Shown: positions 17,199-25,746 of the stretch, one piece after another
Layout of the letters: each line of letters starts with the position of its first letter
Numbering within the stretch: the stretch's first letter is position 1
NCBI GenBank assembly: GCA_010604095.1
Contig: JAABLG010000011.1
Location: forward strand, 1 to 64,000
Direction of reading: 5' to 3'
Origin: Streptococcus vestibularis
Lineage (GTDB): Bacteria; Bacillota; Bacilli; Lactobacillales; Streptococcaceae
Length of the DNA stretch: 64,000 nt
Notes under the pieces: generated by a model
Database searches by the model: none
The model's input: the letters and a program-made list of their open reading frames with translations, nothing else
Told to the model about the DNA's origin: nothing
Made by a program: the position numbers and the translations under genes

Positions 17199-19169
17199 TT
17201 ACTTAATGTGTTTTTCAAAATCTTTCTGAGCCTTGTCGTTAGATTTCGCTTTTTCTTTCAGCCAATCTTTGTAAGCCGAATCATATTGCTTCTTAGTAAC
17301 AATATTATCTTGAGATTGGAGATACTTGAAGTAGTAAGTCGAACCTTTATCACCTGCTTGAGCATAAGCTCCAGAGAATGGTTTGATACGTGAAATCACG
17401 GCTGCAGCCCCATTATAAGTAGTTGTTGGGATATAAAGCGAACTATCTGTCAACCATGCTTGAGCTTTGGCATATTTTTCATAACGAGCTGTTAAATTGG
17501 TTGTTTCTTTAGAAGCATCGTCAACGAGCTGATCGTATTCTTTAAGACCTACTTTTTCAGCTGCTGGGCTATTAGGATTATCATATCCCATAAAGGACTT
17601 CGTATTCTCGCTATTAGTAGTCTTCAAGACATCAAGGTAAGTAGATGGATCTAGATAGTCTGGTTCCCAGGCAACACCAACTGATAAATCCCAATCTTCT
17701 GCTGCTGCATTTGCCGCAGAATAAGTGATATTGTAGAAATCATCAGATGACATTTGGTGGAGATCAAGTACAACATTATCTTTTCCTAGAGCAGATTCAA
17801 CAGATTCTTTAAGCGATTGTACTTGATTCACATAAATCTTATTTGTCTGATTAACAGGAACATCCAAATGAATAGGGAACTGTACCCCTTCTGCTTGAAG
17901 AGCTGCTTTAGCTTTAGCAAACTCAGCTTTAGCCTTTTCTGGGTTGTAAAGTCCGTCTTGACTATCGGCAAGATTCACGCCTGCCCACTCATCACCAAAG
18001 GCTGGAAGTTGGTCCATCACCATAGCTCCAAAGTTTTTGCCATCTGCCTGTACAAAATCAGGTTTGACAAAGATATTACGGACAGCTGTTTTTCCTGCCT
18101 CTTTACCATTCAATTGAGCTGCATAATTCGTACGATTAATGGCAAAACTCAACGATTGACGGAAATCTTTGTTAAGAAGAGCTGCTTTCGTTGATGACTT
18201 TTGTTGATCATTTTCTTTAGAAGTATGACCATAAGTTTGACGATCAATGTTAATACCAACACCTTCTACAGCGGCACCAGGTTGTGTGTAGTAGATGTCA
18301 TCTTTATACTGTTTGGCAACTTTAGAATAATTCGAACTTGTTGGGAATAAACGTGCTAAGTTGTAGACACCATCCGTAAAATTACGTTCCAAAGATTCTT
18401 GGTCTGTCCCATCATCGTAAGTTAACTTAACATTGTCAAAGTGGACATTGTCCTTATCCCAATAATTTTCGTTCTTAACAAACTCAATTGAGGATTTAGT
18501 TGTCAGTGATTTAAGAAGGAATGGTCCATTATAAAGAATAGAAGTTGGATCTGTTGATTTACCAAAGTCTTTCCCTTTAGATTTCAAAAAATCTGCGTTA
18601 ACAGGCCAAGTCACTGAATAAGTCAACTTGGAATTCCAATAAGGCTCTGGTTCACTAAGAGTATATTGAAGGGTATGATCATCAATAGCCTTAATCCCTA
18701 CATCTGCAAAATTTTTATTATCTCCTGAAACATAGTCATTCAAGCCTTTAACAGAGTTTTGCAACAAGTAAATAGCCTCAGATTTTGTATCAGCAGCATG
18801 TTTAAGCCCAGTCACAAAGTCCTTGGCTGTCACATCAGCGTATTCTTCACCATCTGAAGTGTACCATTTAACACCCTTACGAATCTTATAGGTATAGGTC
18901 AAACCATCTTGGGAAACAGACCAACTTTCAGCTACGGATGGCTTAAGGTTCCCATATTGATCATTCTCGAACAAACCATCAACACCATTACTAACAGCTG
19001 TAGTCATATTTTTCTTATTTGTAGAAACATAATCTAGGGTTGCAGGATCACCACCATAAACATAATTATAAGTCTTCCCAGATGTCTTACTTGATGACGA
19101 ACAAGCTGCTAAAACACCCACAGATAGCAGACCTACGGCCGCCAGTAAAAATACCTTACTCTTTTTCAT
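17199..19169 (-). CDS. Oligopeptide ABC transporter substrate-binding lipoprotein (AmiA/OppA family)
   Basis: This 656-residue extracellular lipoprotein (SBP_bac_5 family) captures oligopeptides for the Ami/Opp importer. The signal peptide ends with the lipobox LAACSSSS, with lipidated Cys-23. The body contains the typical YNYVYGGDPATLDYV start and LYNGPFLLKS segment. No permease or ATPase genes are adjacent, so it must work with an importer encoded elsewhere. In this bacterial group Ami-type proteins bring in ComS and other pheromones, so a signalling role is possible but not shown here. Confidence 0.93.
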   Translation of the reverse strand: MKKSKVFLLAAVGLLSVGVLAACSSSSKTSGKTYNYVYGGDPATLDYVSTNKKNMTTAVSNGVDGLFENDQYGNLKPSVAESWSVSQDGLTYTYKIRKGVKWYTSDGEEYADVTAKDFVTGLKHAADTKSEAIYLLQNSVKGLNDYVSGDNKNFADVGIKAIDDHTLQYTLSEPEPYWNSKLTYSVTWPVNADFLKSKGKDFGKSTDPTSILYNGPFLLKSLTTKSSIEFVKNENYWDKDNVHFDNVKLTYDDGTDQESLERNFTDGVYNLARLFPTSSNYSKVAKQYKDDIYYTQPGAAVEGVGINIDRQTYGHTSKENDQQKSSTKAALLNKDFRQSLSFAINRTNYAAQLNGKEAGKTAVRNIFVKPDFVQADGKNFGAMVMDQLPAFGDEWAGVNLADSQDGLYNPEKAKAEFAKAKAALQAEGVQFPIHLDVPVNQTNKIYVNQVQSLKESVESALGKDNVVLDLHQMSSDDFYNITYSAANAAAEDWDLSVGVAWEPDYLDPSTYLDVLKTTNSENTKSFMGYDNPNSPAAEKVGLKEYDQLVDDASKETTNLTARYEKYAKAQAWLTDSSLYIPTTTYNGAAAVISRIKPFSGAYAQAGDKGSTYYFKYLQSQDNIVTKKQYDSAYKDWLKEKAKSNDKAQKDFEKHIK

Positions 19170-19316
19170 GCATCGTCTCCTTAAATTTGCAATGTCAGAA
19201 GTTTAAACATTCAATAATGATGTGTATACGCTTAAATTATACCATAAGTCCGTAAAATTAAAACTACTTTCTGAATATTTTTTTATTTTCTGTTCATACA
19301 CCTCATTTCAGGCAAC

Positions 19317-19341
19317 AAAAAAACCTATCCGAAGATAGGTT
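19317..19341 (-). terminator. Terminator after rplA
   Basis: An 8-bp stem AACCTATC/GATAGGTT with a CGAA loop and a T-run on the minus strand lies right after rplA. Confidence 0.8.
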
Positions 19342-19352
19342 CCTTACTACTC

Positions 19353-20042
19353 TTACAATGAGTTTGGATCAACTTTGATACCAGCACCTTGTGTAGTAGT
19401 GATTGAAAGGTTTGTAATGTAAGCACCTTTCGCTGTAGCTGGTTTAGCTTTTTGGATAGCATCGTTAAATGCTTTAAAGTTTTCAACCAATTTTTCAGCT
19501 TCAAATGAAACTTTACCGATGATAGCTTGTACGTTACCTGCTTTGTCAGCACGGTAAGTGATTTTACCACCTTTAGACTCTTCAACTGCTTTAGCAACGT
19601 CCATAGTTACTGTACCAGTTTTAGGGTTTGGCATCAAGTTACGTGGTCCAAGGACACGTCCAAGACGACCAACGATAGCCATCATATCTGGTGTTGCAAC
19701 AACAACGTCAAAGTCAAGCCATCCACCGTTGATTTTAGCAACGAGTTCATCTTCACCAACGAAGTCAGCACCTGCTGCTTTAGCTTCCTCAGCTTTAGCA
19801 CCACGAGCAAATACAAGAACACGTTGAGTTTTACCAGTACCGTTTGGCAATACCATTGCGCCACGGATTTGTTGGTCAGCTTTCTTAACGTCGATGTTAA
19901 GGTTGTATGATACTTCAACAGTAGCATCGAATTTTGCGAAGTTAGTTTCTTGTGCAAGAGCTACAGCTTCTTCTACGCTGTAAGCTTTTGTGCTGTCGAT
20001 TTTCTCAAGAGCAGCACGCATTTGTTTGCTTTTTTTAGCCAT
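19353..20042 (-). CDS. rplA: 50S ribosomal protein L1
   Basis: This 229-residue L1 protein of the large subunit stalk base also represses its own operon in many bacteria by binding mRNA. Recognisable segments are the N-terminal [25 protein letters not shown] and [14 protein letters not shown]. It follows rplK by about 98 bases containing a hairpin. The two form the usual L11-L1 operon. Confidence 0.98.
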   Translation of the reverse strand: MAKKSKQMRAALEKIDSTKAYSVEEAVALAQETNFAKFDATVEVSYNLNIDVKKADQQIRGAMVLPNGTGKTQRVLVFARGAKAEEAKAAGADFVGEDELVAKINGGWLDFDVVVATPDMMAIVGRLGRVLGPRNLMPNPKTGTVTMDVAKAVEESKGGKITYRADKAGNVQAIIGKVSFEAEKLVENFKAFNDAIQKAKPATAKGAYITNLSITTTQGAGIKVDPNSL

Positions 20043-20080
20043 TTAATTATTTCTCCTTGTGTAATGTGGTCATAACGACT

Positions 20081-20122
20081 TTCATCTTCCACGTCACTCA
20101 GCGAAGTGAGACGACGTCTGTG
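20081..20122 (-). promoter_or_regulatory. Hairpin between rplK and rplA
   Basis: The spacer holds an imperfect inverted repeat with CCAC/GTGG ends and GTCACTCA/GTGAGACGAC arms around GCGAA. A structured element before rplA could be an L1 target site or an RNA-processing hairpin. The assignment rests on position only. Confidence 0.35.
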
Positions 20123-20140
20123 GTTTTCTTGTTAACTGAA

Positions 20141-20566
20141 TTAGTCAGTAACAGTGAATCCCATTGAACGTGCAGTACCTTCGATCATACGCATAGCTGA
20201 TTCGATGTTTGCAGCGTTCAAGTCAGGCATTTTAGTTTCAGCAATTTCTTGTACTTGTGCACGAGTTACTGAAGCAACTTTAACTGAGTTTGGAGTACCT
20301 GAACCTTTTTCAACACCTGCTGCTTTTTTCAAAAGAACAGCAGCTGGTGGTGTTTTAGTGATGAAATCAAATGATTTATCTTCATACACAGAGATAACAA
20401 CTGGGATGATCATACCAGCTTGGTCAGCTGTACGAGCGTTAAACTCTTTAGTGAATCCCATGATGTTGATTCCGGCTTGACCAAGGGCTGGTCCAACTGG
20501 TGGAGCTGGAGTCGCTTTACCAGCAGGAATCTGAAGTTTTACGATGTTTTCGACTTTTTTAGCCAT
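20141..20566 (-). CDS. rplK: 50S ribosomal protein L11
   Basis: This 141-residue L11 protein lies at the GTPase-associated centre of the large subunit. It has the canonical [20 protein letters not shown]-terminal motif and ends [10 protein letters not shown]. It is first gene of the rplK-rplA operon, with a good AGGAGG-type site upstream of the ATG. Confidence 0.98.
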   Translation of the reverse strand: MAKKVENIVKLQIPAGKATPAPPVGPALGQAGINIMGFTKEFNARTADQAGMIIPVVISVYEDKSFDFITKTPPAAVLLKKAAGVEKGSGTPNSVKVASVTRAQVQEIAETKMPDLNAANIESAMRMIEGTARSMGFTVTD

Positions 20567-20737
20567 TTTGTAATTTCCTCCTATTGTGGTTTTGGCGGTA
20601 AGTAAGTTTTGTTACCTCCCACAAGTATGTTTTTACATACCTTATCTATTATACAGAAATTCCTTTTAGATGCAAGAAATTCTTATTAAGTTTAGGAAAA
20701 AATTTACATAAAGCCCTTTTCGAGGTAAAATAGATTT

Positions 20738-21091
20738 ATGATTCTATATAAATTCTTTGCCATAGCATTTTTGATTTTAACACCTATCTTTGCTTTTATT
20801 ATCCATCGCTTCTTCAGTTTAAAATACCTTGGGCTTAATTTTGCTGATTTAACCTTTCCGCTATACTTTATTGAAGTAGTTGCCGTATCAGCACGTTTCT
20901 TTACCCATAGTTTTCTGCCATACATCACGATCTTGCTATCCTTGGCAGCTATCATTATCACAATTCAGATGTTAAGAAAGACACAATCCTTTAAATTTAA
21001 ACGGTTCTTTAAATTATTCTGGCGCGTCAGTTTCTTCATCACCAGTCTCTTCTATTTAGGGACTGTCATTCTTATTTTTATCGTCACTTAG
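20738..21091 (+). CDS. DUF3397 family membrane protein
   Basis: This 117-residue protein of unknown function has four hydrophobic segments (about residues 5-25, 35-55, 63-82 and 95-115) separated by basic loops, matching the DUF3397 family common in streptococci. A promoter-like TTTACA ... TAAAAT lies just upstream, and a plus-strand terminator follows. It is transcribed away from rplK. Confidence 0.75.
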   Translation: MILYKFFAIAFLILTPIFAFIIHRFFSLKYLGLNFADLTFPLYFIEVVAVSARFFTHSFLPYITILLSLAAIIITIQMLRKTQSFKFKRFFKLFWRVSFFITSLFYLGTVILIFIVT

Positions 21092-21101
21092 ACAATGAGA
21101 C

Positions 21102-21139
21102 AGACTCAGTACATTATTTCAGTGTGCTGAGTTTTTTTG
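21102..21139 (+). terminator. Terminator after the DUF3397 gene
   Basis: ACTCAG ... CTGAGT with an inner ACA/TGT pairing is followed by TTTTTTT on the plus strand. Confidence 0.75.
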
Positions 21140-21153
21140 CGTTGAATCATAAA

Positions 21154-21175
21154 AAGCAGGCATTCGTGCCTGCTT
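21154..21175 (-). terminator. Terminator after carbonic anhydrase
   Basis: A 9-bp perfect stem AAGCAGGCA/TGCCTGCTT with a TTCG loop and T-run on the minus strand. Confidence 0.8.
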
Positions 21176-21187
21176 AACTATTCAGTA

Positions 21188-21685
21188 TTAAGGGTTTACT
21201 TGGGTCATTCGTCCAGTATCAACATCGTAAACTGCACCGGAAATAATGACGTCATCAGGAATAAGCGGTGACTGACGTAAAATAGCCATATCTTCACGAA
21301 CACTCTCTTCAACATCAGTGAATGGAAGAAAGTCTTTATCAGACACGTCAACACCAAGCTCTTTATTGAGGTAAGCTGTAAATTCATCATTCTTAAAGGT
21401 CTGAGCACCACAATCTGTATGGTGGAGAACCACTATTTCACGCGTTCCCATCTGTTGTTCAGAAATGACTAAGGAACGAATCATGTCTTCTGTCACACGC
21501 CCACCTGCATTACGTAGAATATGGGCGTCACCAAGAGCTAATCCCAAGGCTTGAGCAACGTGAAGGCGAGAATCCATACAGGTCACAATAGCAACCTTTG
21601 TCTTTGGTTTCAAGGGAAGATGGCCTGTCCCATGCAAATCAACATAGGCATTATTGGCATTGAGAAAGTTTTTAAAATAAGACAT
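21188..21685 (-). CDS. Beta-class carbonic anhydrase
   Basis: This 165-residue zinc enzyme interconverts CO2 and bicarbonate. Zinc ligands and catalytic residues are visible in CMDSRL (Cys and Asp-Arg pair) and HHTDCG (His and Cys), typical of the short bacterial beta class. It is monocistronic. In this group bicarbonate supply supports aspartate, arginine and pyrimidine synthesis; a link to the arg genes in this window is only metabolic inference. Confidence 0.93.
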   Translation of the reverse strand: MSYFKNFLNANNAYVDLHGTGHLPLKPKTKVAIVTCMDSRLHVAQALGLALGDAHILRNAGGRVTEDMIRSLVISEQQMGTREIVVLHHTDCGAQTFKNDEFTAYLNKELGVDVSDKDFLPFTDVEESVREDMAILRQSPLIPDDVIISGAVYDVDTGRMTQVNP

Positions 21686-21835
21686 AGTAACTCACTTTCT
21701 AGTGGACAAATTAGGATAAACATTAAATTATCTAGGTTATATCTTACCACCTTTTAAAAACCTTGTCAGTTAAATGAATTGCTGAAAAAGAAAAACAAGA
21801 GTATCACAAAGGTCAGGATACTCTCGCTATTACTA

Positions 21836-22534
21836 TTATGATCGTTTTGGTAAGTAGCGATTAAGAAGGCCTGCAAAGGTCTGAAGATTGAGACTCTGAA
21901 CATAAATCTCGCCTGTCCCTCTAAAGGTATTAACAACCCCTTCTCCTGTTCCGATAGACTGCCAGAAACCATTTTCCAAATGAATATTGTAATCCAGAGA
22001 CTGACTCCAAGCAACAACATGGGCATTGTCAATGGTCACTTCTTGATTGTTTAGCTCAATTTTTTTGATGGAACCGTAAGCATTGGCCAAAAGGGTACCT
22101 TGACCTTGTGTCGTCATCACAAAGAAGCCACCTTGACCACCAAAAAGAGCCTTACCAACAGACTGGTATTCCATTGTATAGTAGGCCGTGCCATCAAGTG
22201 CTAGAAAGGCACCATCATTAAGTCGGTACTGCTTTTCACCCAGATACAAAGGAATCACCTGACCTGGGGAATCAGGTGCCAAAGCCAAATAACCATTATT
22301 GGACTGAGCAACAACCTGAGTAATAAAGCTACTTTCACCCGAAACCATTGAACGCCCAACCGCTTTCACAAGGCGACCCAACCCTGAGCCACTAGCATTT
22401 AATCTAGTACTCAGGGTTACATTAGGTGTGTGATATACCATACTGCCACGTTGGATAAAAACCGTTTCACCTTGATTAAGAGTTAGCTCTACCAGTGGGA
22501 ATTGCATATTGCTGTCTGTGAAAAATTGCATCAT
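21836..22534 (-). CDS. AIM24 / TIGR00266 family protein
   Basis: This 232-residue protein has a glycine-rich beta-sandwich composition, typical of the AIM24 (formerly DUF124) family whose biochemical role is unknown. Repeated segments such as GSGLGRLVKAVGRSM and GGQGGFFVMTTQGQG are characteristic. No signal peptide or membrane segment is seen. It lies downstream of radA with a separate start and an inverted repeat (GAGTATC/GATACTC) after its stop. Confidence 0.8.
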   Translation of the reverse strand: MMQFFTDSNMQFPLVELTLNQGETVFIQRGSMVYHTPNVTLSTRLNASGSGLGRLVKAVGRSMVSGESSFITQVVAQSNNGYLALAPDSPGQVIPLYLGEKQYRLNDGAFLALDGTAYYTMEYQSVGKALFGGQGGFFVMTTQGQGTLLANAYGSIKKIELNNQEVTIDNAHVVAWSQSLDYNIHLENGFWQSIGTGEGVVNTFRGTGEIYVQSLNLQTFAGLLNRYLPKRS

Positions 22535-22621
22535 AAATACCTCCCTATTCTTAAGAAAAGTATAGCATTGAACAGGTATTTTTGCAAGCGCTTACAATAT
22601 ATCGCTTTGAGCAAGATTTTT

Positions 22622-23983
22622 TTAAGAGAAGACTTTTTTGAGCACTTCTCCTACCGTTGTGACCCCAACAACCTGAAGACCTTCTGGAATTGCCATGCCA
22701 TGAAGGGAATTTTTAGGGGCATAAATCCTAGTAAAGCCTAGTTTAGCGGCTTCATTGATGCGCTGCTCAATCCGAGTCACACGGCGAATCTCTCCAGTCA
22801 AGCCAATTTCTCCTATAAAGGCTTCCTGGGGATTGGTTGGAAGCTCCTTGTAACTGGAAGCAATAGCAACGGCAACAGCAAGGTCAATAGCCGGCTCGTC
22901 TAATTTGACACCACCAGCTGATTTGAGATAGGCATCTTGATTTTGAAGAAGAAGTCCGCAGCGTTTCTCTAAAACAGCCATGATAAGGCTAACACGGTTA
23001 AAATCCAGTCCTGTTGTTGTCCGCTTGGCATTACCAAAGACGGTTGGTGTCACCAAGGCTTGAACTTCAGCTAGGATAGGTCTGCTACCTTCCATTGTGA
23101 CAACAATGGCAGAACCTGTGGCACCGTCTAGGCGTTCTTCTAAGAAAACTTGGCTAGGATTTAGAACCTCTACCAAACCACCAGACTGCATCTCAAAAAT
23201 CCCAATCTCATTGGTTGAACCAAAACGGTTTTTGACTGCTCGTAAAATACGGAAGGTATGGTGACGTTCCCCCTCAAAATAGAGAACCGTGTCCACCATG
23301 TGTTCCAACATACGTGGTCCAGCCAGCTGTCCCTCCTTGGTCACATGCCCAACAATAAATGTGGCAATGTTATTGGTTTTGGCAATTTGCATGAGTTCAG
23401 CAGTAACTTCACGAACCTGAGAAACCGAACCTTGAACGCCAGAAATTTCTGGACTCATGATGGTCTGAATAGAGTCGATAATGAGGAAATCAGGTTTTAT
23501 AGCCTCCACTTGACTGCGAACGGCTTGCATATTGGTCTCAGCATAAAGATAAAATTCGTTATCAATATCACCTAAACGTTCACTCCGCAATTTGATTTGC
23601 TCGGCAGATTCTTCCCCAGATACATAGAGGACAGTTCCCTTGTTAGCCAGCTGTGTTGACACTTGTAAGAGAAGGGTCGATTTCCCTATCCCTGGATCTC
23701 CTCCAATAAGAACCAGGCTACCTGGAACCACACCGCCACCTAAAACACGGTTAAACTCATCCATGTCGGTCTTTATGCGAGCATAATTAATCGAAGAGAC
23801 TTCTTTTAATTTAGTTGGTTTAGACTTTTCACCCGTCAAACTGACACGGGCATTTTTAACCTCCTGCACCTCAACTTCTTCCTCAAAAGAGGACCAAGAA
23901 GAACAGTTGGGACAGCGCCCTAGATATTTGGGTGAATTGTAGCCACATTCTCGACAAACAAAAGTTGATTTTTTCTTAGCTAT
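22622..23983 (-). CDS. radA: DNA repair and transformation protein RadA (Sms)
   Basis: RadA is a hexameric DnaB-like helicase that promotes branch migration in recombination and natural transformation. Visible features are an N-terminal zinc finger ([18 protein letters not shown]), Walker [12 protein letters not shown], the KNRFG motif and a Lon-like C-terminal domain. No ATG fits. The expected N terminus IAKKKSTF begins at ATA or the preceding ATT codons, just after AAGGAG. I chose ATA (7-base spacing), which overlaps the upstream gene's stop codon as ATAG and suggests translational coupling. A GTG further upstream would add 13 atypical residues. Confidence 0.93.
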   Translation of the reverse strand: MAKKKSTFVCRECGYNSPKYLGRCPNCSSWSSFEEEVEVQEVKNARVSLTGEKSKPTKLKEVSSINYARIKTDMDEFNRVLGGGVVPGSLVLIGGDPGIGKSTLLLQVSTQLANKGTVLYVSGEESAEQIKLRSERLGDIDNEFYLYAETNMQAVRSQVEAIKPDFLIIDSIQTIMSPEISGVQGSVSQVREVTAELMQIAKTNNIATFIVGHVTKEGQLAGPRMLEHMVDTVLYFEGERHHTFRILRAVKNRFGSTNEIGIFEMQSGGLVEVLNPSQVFLEERLDGATGSAIVVTMEGSRPILAEVQALVTPTVFGNAKRTTTGLDFNRVSLIMAVLEKRCGLLLQNQDAYLKSAGGVKLDEPAIDLAVAVAIASSYKELPTNPQEAFIGEIGLTGEIRRVTRIEQRINEAAKLGFTRIYAPKNSLHGMAIPEGLQVVGVTTVGEVLKKVFS

Positions 23984-24447
23984 AATAATTCTCCTTCTAC
24001 TGCGACTCCTATAGAGTGCCACTTATGCAATGTTTTTTGAAATTTCTTCTGGTTGGCAACTCCGACAGCAGACAAATCGACGGAAACCTGATAATTCTCC
24101 TTGACAGCTGCCAAAACAGAAGCCTTGACACAGCCATTGCCATCTACCCCTATAAACTCTATGCTCTTAGCACCATTTTCCTCTAAAAAATCTTTTAAAT
24201 CTGGATTAGTAAATCAAGAAGCCCGACGCTTCTCAAAGATACGAGAAGATACAAGCAGCAAGCCGGTCGCAAATTTCTTCCTTCTATCTTTTCTCTCCCA
24301 GAAAAAACGATTGAGAATATAGATAACCCGGTCGCTGGGATAGCTAGCAATTTTGTCATTTACAGCTACAGTCAGTTCTTCATGATATGCTTTTCCAACA
24401 GCAACATAATCTGACTGCATGTCTACAACTAATAAATAGTCTGCCAT
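23980..24447 (-). pseudogene. Isochorismatase-like cysteine hydrolase, interrupted by a stop codon
   Basis: Frame-consistent coding runs from MADYLLVVDMQSDY to [15 protein letters not shown] (155 sense codons), but codon 78 is TGA (24214-24216). Both halves are in the same frame, so a single base change is enough. The N-terminal half has the family Asp (VVDMQ), and the C-terminal half has the catalytic Cys (GVDGNGCVKAS). Its stop overlaps the radA start, so loss of full translation could affect coupling to radA. It lies 10 bases after dut. Confidence 0.8.
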
Positions 24448-24457
24448 TTTGCTCCCT

Positions 24458-24904
24458 CTACTGTCCAGTTGACCCAAATCCGCCAGTCCGCACACCATCT
24501 GCCTCATCTCCATCAACAATCAAGAAAGGCATAAAGACACCTTGAACAATGCGTTCGCCAACTTCAAGAGTCACGGGTTGATCAGTAATATTTTTCATCT
24601 GAGCGAAGATATGACCCTCATTTCCAGGATTACCATAATAATCGCCATCAATAACACCTACAGAATTGATTAAGACCAGCCCCTTTTTACGAGGGTTCGA
24701 TGAACGGTCAAAGAGATAGAGGACCTCACCAGGTTGCATGTAAGCCTTAACACCTGTTGGAACGAGAACAATTTCTCCAGGAGCAATTACAGTGTTCTCT
24801 GCTACCTTTAAATCATAACCCGCAGCATGGGCAGTCTCACGTTTTGGAAGCAAGTCCTGATTGTTATAGGTTGATACGAGTTCAAATCCACGAATTTTTG
24901 TCAT
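24458..24904 (-). CDS. dut: dUTP diphosphatase
   Basis: This enzyme hydrolyses dUTP to dUMP and pyrophosphate, keeping uracil out of DNA. The 148 residues carry the trimeric dUTPase motifs, including AAGYDL, DRSSNPRK, GVIDGDYYGN and the C-terminal GGFGSTGQ. I chose the internal ATG (MTKIRGFEL) after a GGAAA-type site over the one seven codons upstream. It heads a unit with the broken hydrolase and radA. A possible SigX box lies about 100 bases upstream. Confidence 0.94.
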   Translation of the reverse strand: MTKIRGFELVSTYNNQDLLPKRETAHAAGYDLKVAENTVIAPGEIVLVPTGVKAYMQPGEVLYLFDRSSNPRKKGLVLINSVGVIDGDYYGNPGNEGHIFAQMKNITDQPVTLEVGERIVQGVFMPFLIVDGDEADGVRTGGFGSTGQ

Positions 24905-25006
24905 TATTTTTTCCTTTCGATACATCTATTGACTTTGTCTTGTAAAATTAGCAACACTAGCTTTAACAAAAAGAGTAGCTTTTTTGATATCCATCCTATT
25001 ATAGTC

Positions 25007-25014
25007 TATTCGAA
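25007..25014 (-). promoter_or_regulatory. Possible SigX (cin) box upstream of dut-radA
   Basis: On the minus strand TTCGAATA differs by one base from the cin consensus TACGAATA, and is followed at once by ACTATAATAG, which offers an ordinary -10. radA is a late competence gene in pneumococcus, which makes a SigX site plausible here. Confidence 0.4.
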
Positions 25015-25125
25015 ATCAGATGACAAAGGTAGCAGTCTAATGGCATTCTCATTAAACTAAGATTGACTTTTAGGTAGGAAAACGCTAACATAGTATAAGA
25101 TATAATACTTTTAAGGAGAATTGTC

Positions 25126-25728
25126 ATGAAATTCATCGGACTTGTTGGTACGAATTCAAAGTGTTCAACTAATAGACAATTATTGCAATATATTCAGAAA
25201 CATTTTGCAGATAAGGCAGACATCGAACTTGTAGAAATTAAAGACTTCCCTGTCTTTAACAAGCCAGCCAATAAACAACTTCCAGAAAATGTCCTAGAGG
25301 TTGTTAAGAAAATTGAAGAAGCCGATGGGGTCATCATTGGAACACCTGAATATGACCATTCTATTCCTGCTGTTCTTATGAACGCTCTAGCTTGGGTGTC
25401 ATACGGTGTGTTCCCTCTTTTGAATAAACCCGTTATGATTACAGGGGCATCTTATGGAACTCTTGGTGCTTCTCGCGCACAGCTACAACTCCGTCAAATC
25501 TTGAACGCTCCAGAAATCAAAGCTAATGTGCTTCCAGACGAATTCTTGCTATCACATTCTCTCCAAGCTTTTGATGGCAATGGTGATTTGGTTGACCTTG
25601 ATGTTATTCAAAAATTAGACGCCATTTTTGATGACTTCCGTCTGTTTGTTAAAATCACTGGTAAACTCTCACACGCTACAGAATTGCTACATAAAGAAGC
25701 TGAAAACTTTGACTGGGAAAGCTTATAA
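25126..25728 (+). CDS. NADPH-dependent FMN reductase family protein
   Basis: This 200-residue flavodoxin-fold oxidoreductase has the FMN phosphate loop GTNSKCSTNRQL and the GTPEYDHSIPAVLMNAL motif of the NADPH-dependent FMN reductase/chromate-quinone reductase family. It starts at an ATG after AAGGAG. A clear paralog follows 18 bases later, indicating tandem duplication. Both lie upstream of a formate/nitrite-type channel gene. The physiological electron acceptor cannot be deduced. Confidence 0.88.
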   Translation: MKFIGLVGTNSKCSTNRQLLQYIQKHFADKADIELVEIKDFPVFNKPANKQLPENVLEVVKKIEEADGVIIGTPEYDHSIPAVLMNALAWVSYGVFPLLNKPVMITGASYGTLGASRAQLQLRQILNAPEIKANVLPDEFLLSHSLQAFDGNGDLVDLDVIQKLDAIFDDFRLFVKITGKLSHATELLHKEAENFDWESL

Positions 25729-25746
25729 TACAGGAGAATAGAAACT

